A DNA stretch of 64,000 nucleotides from Proales similis (taxonomy: Eukaryota; Rotifera; Eurotatoria; Ploima; Proalidae), in NCBI GenBank assembly GCA_019059635.1, contig JAGVRJ010000001.1, positions 3,472,001 through 3,536,000 of the forward strand, given 5' to 3'. Position 1 is the first letter of the stretch, and each line of letters starts with the position of its first letter. The position numbers were made by a program, and so were the translations under genes. The notes beneath the pieces were generated by a model. It did not search any database. It was not told the origin of the DNA and was given only the letters and a program-made list of their open reading frames with translations. Below, piece by piece: positions 13,762 to 21,782 of the stretch.

Positions 13762-15468
13762 TCAGTCCCGCTTGAGCTTAGAGCGGACGAGACGCTCTTC
13801 ATAGAGAGTGAGCAGCGAGTCGCGCATGAGCAAATAGAGGACAGGCGTGCCGAGCAGCAGTTCAACCAGGGCAAACAAGGTGTTGTAGACTTTAAAACTG
13901 AGAAATATGTTTAGAACCAGAACGAGCATTTGGATGCACTTCATCGCCAGCAAAGTCAACACGGGCAGAAAGGGGTCGAAAAACATGGCGAATATGAAGC
14001 CGTGCTGCGCTTTGCTGGGCAGTGCGGCACAGCATTTTGACTCGCTCCTGAAAAATTTTTCGTTGTATTGAACTCTGTCGTTGTACATGTAGGACTTGAT
14101 GGGCACCCAATGCGGCACTCGAGAGGCATCTTCGGGCCGGTCAAGTTGCGTCCACTGTCCGAGATGTTCACAGTTCTGCTTGAGCGTTTGCATGAACGAG
14201 TACGGGATGAAGAGAATTGTAAAGTCAATCATTGAGCCGAGTATGCTGGCTACACTCAAATAGAGATAGTCGCGTATTTTGGGATCGATCCCCGATGAAA
14301 GGAGAATAACTGGCAGCATTGCGCCGAACGTCGAGAACTCAGCCGAGTGCCAGAGCACCTCACGAAGTCGGCGTCTGCACTCAATCATGAGCAGATTGGT
14401 CTCCTGTCTCACTGTCTGAGCATTTCGACTGCAACGATGCGAGAAGGTGATTCGCTCGTTCACGCTCAATATGGACGAGCCCCGGTAGACCATTTTCACT
14501 TGCGCTATTTGCGCGAGGAAGATTCGAATCCGCTGAATGGTCAAATAGAAGAGCGCCTTGAGCGCTGTGCCCAGTCGCAATACAACCTCTTTGATCCATT
14601 TTCTACGGCAGGTTCGTTGACGGCTGGCGATCGATTTTAAACGACTCCAATCTGGGCCAGAACATTTGTTCTGTTCGCTGCCAAGGCTGCCTCGAAGCGA
14701 TGAGGACAAGGTTGGGCCTACTGGCAGCTTGCTCTCGAGCAAGTTCTTCACCGAACGGTTTGAGCAGTCGCTGTAGACTATTTTCGAGCTGGCATTGTTA
14801 AATTGAAGCCTTTCGTTCAGGCAGTATTTCGGATCGTTTCTAAACTGGCTTATGTTCAGGTTGGAGTAGACTGCGATGCCGAACAACTCGATGTAAATGT
14901 CAAAGTTGTCGTTGAGTAAAAACAATACGTGAAAAGAAAACAAGATGGCGATGGTGCTGGGACGAACATTGAGCGTCTGGTGGATAATTATGATCAAGGA
15001 CACGATTGCGATCGAGTAAGCGATCAGCTCGGTCCACATCAGCGCCTTCTTTACTCGAGTGCCTTTGAACAGACGCGTTGCTCGGAATATTTCGGCCATC
15101 ACTAGTCTGACTATCATCTGTTTGATAATCACCGAGTGAAGGCTGAAGTAGACGAGTGTGAGCCAAAAGGCCAGAGGCGACTCGGGCGGATTAATGACGA
15201 GCACAAAATTCGACGCTTTCGGATTCCAGTTGAACGTCAACGAATGCATAAAGTGAATAACAATGAACTGGAATATGCGGCTTATTCGAAGAGAGTAGAC
15301 TATCAGCGATCTGAATGCCGAGCCGCGCATGCCCATGTAAAAGTCGTAGACCATGCTGATGACCGCGTGATGGCGATTGCACATTTGCTCGTAGTCGACC
15401 AGGGCCCTCTCAATTCGATAGAAGCGAGGCTGCTTGAGCTCGTAGTCGTCGTCGTTCTCATGTTCCAT
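13762..15468 (-). CDS. TMEM39-like multi-pass membrane protein, intronless
   Basis: One uninterrupted 568-residue frame, ATG at 15468-15466. Helices are visible at about residues 60-80, 98-125, 150-175 and 177-200, with more in the C-terminal half. The C-terminal pattern resembles TMEM39A/B: a Trp-containing linker, a hydrophilic segment CCAALPSKAQHGF aligned to the family's VPSDVSHARF, then FDPFLPVLTLL, and a final helix ending YLLMRDSLLT where the family has LLRDRIVL. TMEM39 proteins are ER membrane proteins involved in PI4P/SAC1 trafficking and autophagy. It is longer than human TMEM39A (488) because of a loop at about residues 215-290. The assignment rests mainly on the last 150 residues. 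A different family is possible. Confidence 0.6.
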   Translation of the reverse strand: MEHENDDDYELKQPRFYRIERALVDYEQMCNRHHAVISMVYDFYMGMRGSAFRSLIVYSLRISRIFQFIVIHFMHSLTFNWNPKASNFVLVINPPESPLAFWLTLVYFSLHSVIIKQMIVRLVMAEIFRATRLFKGTRVKKALMWTELIAYSIAIVSLIIIIHQTLNVRPSTIAILFSFHVLFLLNDNFDIYIELFGIAVYSNLNISQFRNDPKYCLNERLQFNNASSKIVYSDCSNRSVKNLLESKLPVGPTLSSSLRGSLGSEQNKCSGPDWSRLKSIASRQRTCRRKWIKEVVLRLGTALKALFYLTIQRIRIFLAQIAQVKMVYRGSSILSVNERITFSHRCSRNAQTVRQETNLLMIECRRRLREVLWHSAEFSTFGAMLPVILLSSGIDPKIRDYLYLSVASILGSMIDFTILFIPYSFMQTLKQNCEHLGQWTQLDRPEDASRVPHWVPIKSYMYNDRVQYNEKFFRSESKCCAALPSKAQHGFIFAMFFDPFLPVLTLLAMKCIQMLVLVLNIFLSFKVYNTLFALVELLLGTPVLYLLMRDSLLTLYEERLVRSKLKRD

Positions 15469-16374
15469 GTTTCTTCTCCGCTTCTTCTTTTCTATCTTTT
15501 CGTCTCTTAATCGCCTGTGAAACTAGTCGGAGTCGGCTTCTTGAGGCTCATCGACGCCTCTTTGTTTATGTAGTATTTTATCAACCTGGTAGAACAATAA
15601 CAACAAAAAAAAATATTGCCCTCAACTCTTCAACGATGCAATATTCGTGAACGAGTTGATTATGCTCAGATTCTCGGCTTCATTTGTCTGCCCGCGTGAA
15701 CGAATCGTGTGTGTTGCTCTCAACTTATTTTAATTTTTTTTTGTTTCAAGCGTATATCTTCAATCACTTGCAAAAATAGCCAGCCCAGTTTAGGTTGCGC
15801 ATTATGTAGACCGGTGAGCAAACGCAGAGTTCACTCAAGCGTTTAACAGCCGATTAAGTCGCCTTCGACATTTCAGTCGACTGCTCGTGCCCGATTTTTC
15901 CCTCCACAATGAAATGCTCCGTTTCTGTTGGCCATTTGCAGGCCAATGTGCCTTTACTCGATCATTCATGGCACGCACACATAGGCAGGTTGCGTCGATA
16001 GGCGGGTTGCGTCGATTGAGCTGACTCTACAATTCTGATTGAATCATAAAAAGCGATGACTCTGAATGGTGTTACATCACTGCTCAAGAGGCCTGCAGCG
16101 ACTTGAACTATTGAATTCAATTTGAACAAGATCGAATTGCATGCAGTGCATCATCCAAGCTAATTCTTACCCAACACAAGCTGACATCTGATCTGAAAGG
16201 AGGCGAAATTCATGCTTTAAGTTCGCGGTCACGTACTCGGTACAAATGCACATTTCAATGTTGAAGCCAAAATGCGCTCGAAGTATAAAAGCTCGATACA
16301 GATGAGGCGTTTTGGACACTCCAATTCGCCTTAAACTTTGCTTTTGCAAGAAGAGAAATAGTAAAATCGCAAAG
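15469..16374. other. Intergenic with a small tandem repeat and TATA box
   Basis: Divergent spacer between TMEM39-like (-) and the Ly6/EGF gene (+). It contains a 17-base direct repeat at 15983-16016 (two copies of AGGCRGGTTGCGTCGAT) and a TATA box at 16284. No coding gene seen. Confidence 0.5.
16284..16291 (+). promoter_or_regulatory. TATA box for Ly6/EGF gene
   Basis: TATAAAAG, 91 bases upstream of the ATG at 16375. It is the best match to a TATA element that I noticed in the window and fits a tissue-specific, strongly expressed secreted protein. Confidence 0.6.
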
Positions 16375-17020
16375 ATGTTTTTGAGCCTTTTTCTGTTCAG
16401 TCTGGCACTTTCAGGTCAGTACGGTCCTTAGATTGCACACAGCGATTGGCTTATGTCACTACCGGCACTTGTAGTTTGCTCAGCTCAGTCTGGCCTGAGG
16501 TGCTACGTGTGTAACTCGAACGATGCGAATTGCGGACAGACGATCGCCAACCCGAGCCTGGTAAGCACCGAGCCGTGCAATGGTCGCTGCTTTGTCAGAG
16601 TGGACTCGGCCGGAAGTAAACACACTCGAGTTTTATTCCACAAATCTGATTGGCTAATCTGGAAAACCAGTAATCACACGAGGCTGTGATATTGGCCTTT
16701 ATTACACGAACCCGTCGGTGGCCGTCTCGGGCACATGCGGCTACCCCACGTCTACCAACGACCTCTACTGCTGGTGCACAAGCAGTCAATGCAACGCCGC
16801 CTCTCAAGCATCCATCTCATCAGGTCCGTTCCTCTTCGGTCGCTCTTCTCTGTCCGGCTCGCTTTCTTAACATTCGGCCCCTGTAGCGGTTCAGAGCACC
16901 TGTGCGTCCAACGTTTGCCTCAACGGAGGAACTTGCACCATTCAGAACAACGTGTTCAGCTACTGCTTGTGTTCACCCTTCTACACAGGAGAATGTAAGC
17001 CGCCGCTCTTGTCGTCCTGA
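16375..17020 (+). CDS. Secreted protein with Ly6-like and EGF-like domains
   Basis: Four exons (16375-16414, 16475-16615, 16671-16823, 16887-17020), all phase 1, sum to 156 codons (155 residues). The signal peptide is MFLSLFLFSLALSVCSAQS. Next comes a cysteine-rich segment, LRCYVCNSNDANCGQT ... PCNGRCFVR ... RGCDIGLYY ... GTCGYP ... CWCTSSQCNAA. Its spacing, ending in a CN, is typical of the Ly6/uPAR three-finger fold. After a linker the last exon encodes an EGF-like module: C-ASNV-C-LNGGT-C ... YCLCSPFYTGEC. No C-terminal GPI-type hydrophobic tail follows, so secretion is inferred. A possible GTAAGC donor sits over the last Cys, but splicing there would give no stop before the AATAAA at 17149, so I end at TGA 17018-17020. 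Confidence 0.72.
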
Positions 17021-18236
17021 TCAGGTTCAATTTTCAATTCGACTGTGTCCATTCGAATCCAAAGTCTGTCAGACGCTGGTCCGCAACTAGACAATAGCCA
17101 CCAAAACGGATTGGATCATTCAATAGCTTTCGGCATCTGCAATGACGAAATAAAATATAAATTCGAAGCGAGTTTTTGATGTTTTTTTCGGGTCGTGCCA
17201 TTCTACAAGGAGCAGCACTCGAAGCGCAGGCACGAGTAAGAGAGGCAGCGAGCCCTGATAGAGCAGCAGCAGCATTTGAAGGCAGATTAGGGCGGGAAGC
17301 GTCAAGAGAACGTTGCGTAATTGCTGGAATTATTGGAGAAAATAGGAGCTCGATCGGATTAGATGCGATCACATGGCGGTTATTACTTTGATGCGTGTTG
17401 TGATTAAAATGCCTCTCAGGCCGGCTCTCGGCAGATTCAATTTCACGATCGGCCAGTAATGAACTGTGATCAACCGTTCGCCACTCTTCGCTCTCTCTCT
17501 TTCGCCTCCTTGTCCGCTCGAACAGTTCGTCCGTTGCGTTTGCATTTGCTTTATTCAACTCGATGTTGAACAAAGAGATTTCGGGCGTGTCGTTATTTGC
17601 CCAAGTAAACTAACTAATCATGAGGCAGGAAAATATTAAACACAAGTCGGATGTCCTTCTGTTTGCCCATTCACGTGCTCGCTCAATGTCGTCTACGAGG
17701 CGAGCATTGTTGCACAGAGAGAGAGAGAATAATTTGACTTTGTAATTTATTAAATAACTCGGCGAATGAGTAGAGAACTTCCGTCCTGATGAGCACTGCG
17801 CTGAATGGCATCAACAGGAGCCCAGCTGGCCAGCCAGGAGGGTAATTAAATTCAAGAGACACCTATTCAATCGGGCATTATCATTCAAAAATTCGCAAGT
17901 ATGTGATTAAGGCCTCGTTGACAAAGAGGAAGAGAGTGAGTAGAGAGAGAGAGAGCTGGCGTGTGTAATTAGTCGATTAAATAATCGAAACTACTTTAGT
18001 GTGTGTGCGTGGACGTGACTGCTTGCCAGGTTGACATTAAAGTTTGCTTTTTGATTTTTAATTGTGACAGACGCAAACTGAGTCTGATTGGAGCAAAACG
18101 CAAACTGATCAAGTCGACAAACAAATTGTTTGCTGTCGATAAATATAGAGAAGTTTGTGTTTAGATTTGTTGCTAAACAGGCATTAATCAAGAAGCCAGT
18201 GTATTTTGGAACCAAGAGTCGCATACGTCAGTAAGA
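17021..18236. other. Intergenic upstream of bHLH gene
   Basis: GA-rich runs at 17712-17725 and 17940-17955. A minus-strand open frame of 179 codons (17034-17573) shows no domain or splice logic, and I do not call it. Probably regulatory sequence for the bHLH gene. Confidence 0.4.
17149..17154 (+). terminator. poly(A) signal, Ly6/EGF gene
   Basis: AATAAA about 130 bases after the stop codon. Confidence 0.55.
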
Positions 18237-18701
18237 ATGAACGACATGAGTCAGGAGGCGATTTATTTCAATCAGAATTCGATCGCCTGGAACAATCACA
18301 ATTGCCAGCAGGTTTGGGCCATGTGGAGTCCTTCGTCGTCGTCGTCGTCGTCGGATTCGGCCTATTCGCTCGGCAGCGGACATGAGTGCGAGTCGAGAAC
18401 GAACAAGGGCGGACGGAAACAAGTCAAAACTGGAACCAACAGGCGAAACGCGCGCGAACGCAACCGAGTCCGCTACATAAACAATTGCTTCGAAGTGCTC
18501 AGACGATGCATCCCGTTCGAGTTGGTGGGCGAGAACGGACGCCGCCTGAGCAAAGTGGAAACCCTCAAACTGGCATCGCTCTACATCCGACAACTGACCC
18601 TGAATCTGATGGAGCAAGACGCCATCCAGCAGCCACTTGACTATCAGCTTGAATACCAACTTGGGTCACACAACTTTCCGCCTTTCTCTTGCTCCAACTA
18701 G
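18237..18701 (+). CDS. Achaete-scute-like bHLH transcription factor
   Basis: An intronless 154-residue protein. The basic region NRRNARERNRVRYINNCFEV and second helix RRLSKVETLKLASLYIRQL (about residues 67-125) match class II bHLH proteins. The NARERNRV plus SKVETL combination is typical of the achaete-scute group, which specifies neural and sensory precursors as a heterodimer with E proteins. The loop (IPFELVGENG) is a little longer than in ASCL1. The N-terminus has an aromatic/Asn-rich start and a seven-Ser run encoded by (TCG)n at 18331-18353. The C-terminus is short. AATAAA lies at 18752-18757. An assignment to another class II group (for example Fer/PTF1-like) is possible but less likely. 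Confidence 0.8.
   Translation: MNDMSQEAIYFNQNSIAWNNHNCQQVWAMWSPSSSSSSSDSAYSLGSGHECESRTNKGGRKQVKTGTNRRNARERNRVRYINNCFEVLRRCIPFELVGENGRRLSKVETLKLASLYIRQLTLNLMEQDAIQQPLDYQLEYQLGSHNFPPFSCSN
18331..18353 (+). repeat. (TCG)n trinucleotide run coding for serine
   Basis: About seven consecutive TCG/TCC triplets inside the bHLH reading frame, a length-variable site candidate. Confidence 0.7.
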
Positions 18702-19408
18702 CTGCCCCGCTAATTGCTCTTATCGAACAACTGTAAAGTATCTGCCTATCAAATAAATTCTTTTTTTTTTCATTCATCTGCCTATTTGGTTTGAATTGTT
18801 TCAAACTGAAAAATAAACACGCCTTTGATGCTGTAGAGTTGGCCGGCTCTTTATTTTTCTACTTTCCGCTGCTAATTTGTCAGTGGCGTTGTTTACAAGC
18901 CGCTTCCGCTTCTCGATTAGATAGGGGCGGTTTGGTTTTGTTGCTGCCTCTCTGTCTCATGGCTGTGATTCGTGCACAGTGAGTGTGCGCATAATGGGCA
19001 AAGTTTGATTTCGGACGGTCCTGATCTAATCGACTGGTCACCAAAGTAGCAAAATTATTTTTTGCATAATTCGATTCAAAATGACCAATGAGTGCGAACA
19101 GGTCGATTAAGGGGCTCGATAAGATAGGGACAAACAAGGCACTGATTAAATTTAATTCTCATAATCAGATTGGTCGTTTGTCCAATGAGAGCGCGGGCTC
19201 GGGTTCAAGTTCATGATGGCGGGAAATACGAAGCCCGCCTCAAGGCCACGCGTCGCACTCTGCACGAGTTCATAGTGTTAAACTTACCTCATCAGCGCGG
19301 ACATATTGACCTTCGCCACAAAGCCATAGTGTTGTTCAAGGACAAGTAAACAACCACAGCCATCTTGTTGCGTAGAATTTTGAAACAATTGCAGCAGCGA
19401 GGGCAAAC
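18702..19408. other. bHLH 3' UTR and MYB promoter region
   Basis: AATAAA at 18752 terminates the bHLH gene. GGCGGGAAA at 19218-19226 lies 182 bases upstream of the MYB start. No other gene seen. Confidence 0.5.
19218..19226 (+). promoter_or_regulatory. Candidate E2F site upstream of MYB
   Basis: GGCGGGAAA matches the E2F core. B-MYB genes of vertebrates carry a comparable E2F element in the proximal promoter, which makes the position meaningful. A single 9-base match remains weak evidence. Confidence 0.45.
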
Positions 19409-20563
19409 ATGAACTGGGTATTCGGTCAAGAAGAAGAATTCGACAGTAGCGTGAATGAAGACGAATTCAAGCTGCCAACGAGTGTGCAAGCTGTTGTGTC
19501 CAAGCCCAAGATCAAGTGGAGCAAAGAAGAAGACCAGCTATTGAGCTCGCTGTGTGAAACCCAACCGGGCCACGTGCCCAAGGACTGGCGTCAGATAAGC
19601 TCGCACTTTACTCAGCCACCTCGCAGCGAGTATCAATGTCAGCAGAGGTGGCAGAAGGTGCTCAACCCGTCACTGATCAAAGGCCCTTGGACCAAAGAGG
19701 AAGACGCCAAGGTGATCGAGCTGGTCCACAAGTACGGGCCCAAGCGGTGGTCTCTGATTGCCAAGCACCTCCGCGGCCGTCTCGGCAAGCAGTGCAGAGA
19801 GCGCTGGCACAACCATCTCAATCCGGACATAAAAAAGACCGCATGGACCGATGAAGAGGACCGCCTTCTGTGCGAGCTGCATCGAGTGATGGGAAACAAA
19901 TGGGCCGAAATAGCCAAGTACTTACCGGGCAGGTCAGATAACGCGATCAAGAACCACTGGAACTCGACGATGAAGAAAAAGTTCGACGACGCTCATCCGA
20001 ACGAGAGCGCGTCCAGTCCGATCGAGTCTGGCGTTCAACAGTTCGAAAGCGAAATGAAAATTGAGCCTTCAATCCAGCCGATCGATGCGTTCATCATAAA
20101 CGACGTGAATCTGTGCTCAGGCGAGAGCCAGCTCGAGTCGTTCTTGCCAACCGACCTGTCCACATTGGCTGAGATCCAATCGCTGACGCAGAAAGCTGAC
20201 GACAGCTGCTCCACTCCTCTCAAGCAGTCGTCGAACGAGAGCTTCTTCAGCGCGGTGCGCACTCCGACTCCGCTCAAGAACGCCATGAGAAAGATAAAGC
20301 TCCAAGAGGAGCAGTTCGAACAGCTGAAGCGCAAAAGTCAGCTGCTGAGCACCGAGTTCTGCGATAGTGGCTACCTGTCCTTCAACGAGAACATTGAACC
20401 CGCCTCGCCGGCCGTCAAACCGGACATGAAACATGAACCTTGCTGGTCAAGTGCGTCCTATCGCCACATACTGATCGGCCAGACAAACGATCAAATTGCA
20501 CTAACCAACAAGGCCCGTTCAATTCTTTCGCCACTTTCGCTCAACAGCAGCAACAACAAATGA
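19409..20563 (+). CDS. MYB: Three-repeat MYB transcription factor
   Basis: An intronless 384-residue animal R1R2R3 MYB. The repeats are at about residues 32-82 ([12 protein letters not shown] ... WRQISSHF ... QQRWQKVL), 84-134 ([16 protein letters not shown] ... RWSLIAKHL ... [11 protein letters not shown]) and 136-185 ([16 protein letters not shown] ... KWAEIAKYL ... [14 protein letters not shown]). The regularly spaced Trp are all kept. The C-terminal part contains [14 protein letters not shown], resembling the TPTPFKNAL motif conserved in A-/B-MYB, so it is best seen as the single invertebrate MYB of the MuvB/G2-M type. It is roughly half the length of vertebrate MYBs. ATG 19409 begins [16 protein letters not shown] is at 20672-20677. 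Confidence 0.93.
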   Translation: MNWVFGQEEEFDSSVNEDEFKLPTSVQAVVSKPKIKWSKEEDQLLSSLCETQPGHVPKDWRQISSHFTQPPRSEYQCQQRWQKVLNPSLIKGPWTKEEDAKVIELVHKYGPKRWSLIAKHLRGRLGKQCRERWHNHLNPDIKKTAWTDEEDRLLCELHRVMGNKWAEIAKYLPGRSDNAIKNHWNSTMKKKFDDAHPNESASSPIESGVQQFESEMKIEPSIQPIDAFIINDVNLCSGESQLESFLPTDLSTLAEIQSLTQKADDSCSTPLKQSSNESFFSAVRTPTPLKNAMRKIKLQEEQFEQLKRKSQLLSTEFCDSGYLSFNENIEPASPAVKPDMKHEPCWSSASYRHILIGQTNDQIALTNKARSILSPLSLNSSNNK

Positions 20564-20842
20564 GACGCAGCAAAGCGAGCAAATTCATTTTTAGCCTTTT
20601 CTCTCCAATTCGTTTGGTTTTTAGCATGTTTGGCTCTTATTGTTCGTTGTTCGTTGTATATTGAGTGTCCAAATAAATCCAACAAGCAAACGTGATTGTC
20701 ATTGCTGTGAAGCAAACTATCAAGAACTTAATTCTGCTCTCCATTCAGTTCAGACTTGAACCATCTCGACCTTGCTTGACTTGAATTTCTTGCTGCACAC
20801 CCGCTGCTATTTGACCGACCGTTATAAACTCGAGCTCGAAGA

Positions 20843-21331
20843 ATGGTAAACTCGCCACACGCCCGAGCACTGCGGGCCTTGACTAATCAGCCACTTGGCC
20901 ATGTCTAGTTATTCTACTCGTTTTTCAAATCGCTTGTCGGCAAGGATGTGATTGTCGAGCTAAAAAACGATTTAAGGTAATCGAGCTGCTGCACACTTGA
21001 TACCGCTTGACTTGCATTCGTTTCATTCGCCGCCTCAGCATTCAGGGCACCCTGCATTCGGTCGATCAATATTTGAACATAAAACTGCTCGAGACGAGCG
21101 TCACCGATCCGGAAAAGTTTCCTCACATGGTAGGCCGGCGGCGAGCAAACTTGATAAAGAACGTTTCTAAGATAAAGCGAATAGCAATCTGTGCGCAACT
21201 GCTTCATTCGGGGCAGTGTGGTGAGGTACGTTCACTTGCCGGAGGATGACATAGACGTCCAGCTTCTACAAGACGCCACTCGCAAAGAAGCCATGCAGAG
21301 CAGCACGTCTGCACCGTCGTCGTCCAAGTAA
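20843..21331 (+). CDS. LSM2: U6 snRNA-associated Sm-like protein LSm2
   Basis: A subunit of the LSm2-8 ring (U6 snRNA binding) and the LSm1-7 ring (mRNA decay). Four exons: 20843-20845, 20909-20976, 21039-21129 and 21185-21331, giving 102 residues. The protein reads MLFYSFFKSLVGKDVIVELK ... GTLHSVDQYLNIKL ... VTDPEKFPHM ... SVRNCFIRGSVVRYVHLPED ... LLQDATRKEAMQ, nearly identical in order to animal LSm2 (Sm1 and Sm2 motifs complete). The Ser-rich tail is a few residues longer than the human one. The first coding exon consists only of the ATG, immediately followed by a GTAAAC donor; splicing to TTATTCTAC restores the conserved MLFYSFF start. AATAAA is at 21410-21415. Confidence 0.92.
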
Positions 21332-21782
21332 TCAGTCGGGACTCAGTTTTCTAAATATGACTTCAAATCATTCAACTCGTGTGTAAAGCAAGCTTGCCAA
21401 AACAACCTGAATAAAAAAAAAGCGGAATAAACTAAATTTGACTCGTTTACTGGTTTGGTTGTTGTTGTTTGTGTCGAGCTGAAGCCCGTGACCAGCTCCC
21501 AAAGTTGAATGTGGCTATTTAAAGGAGCTTGCCGAGTTAGACAAGCCATCAGATCGTCTCTCTTCGATTCAATCTACTCGCATCAGCAGTGGTCGTTGGT
21601 CTCAAGAGCCCAAGCGGCAATCAGACTTAGCGTAAGCTGTCTAGCATCACTTGTCGTCGCCGTCTATTTCATCTCATTTGTTTTGCAATGTTCTCTGTTC
21701 GTCTGCTCTTTTGCTCTCGTCTACTGTTCCTTGTCTCGTCTAGCGCAGATCCATATCGCTCGAGCACTCGTTGGCCGGTCTA
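21332..21782 (+). other. LSM2 3' UTR and LIG1 promoter
   Basis: AATAAA at 21410 ends LSM2. Nothing else is recognisable. An open frame across 21509-21841 overlaps the LIG1 first exon in a different frame and is not called. Confidence 0.4.

Noticed and set aside
14515-14535. GATTCGAATCC resembling a tRNA T-loop
   Set aside because: It lies inside the TMEM39-like coding frame, and no acceptor-stem pairing or anticodon arm surrounds it.
17034-17573. Minus-strand open frame of 179 codons
   Set aside because: Composition is unremarkable, there is no domain, and it overlaps the poly(A) region of the Ly6/EGF gene; likely chance.
20823-20828. TATAAA just upstream of the LSM2 ATG
   Set aside because: It is only 15 bases from the start codon, too close to act as a TATA box for a transcript that includes the ATG with a normal leader.
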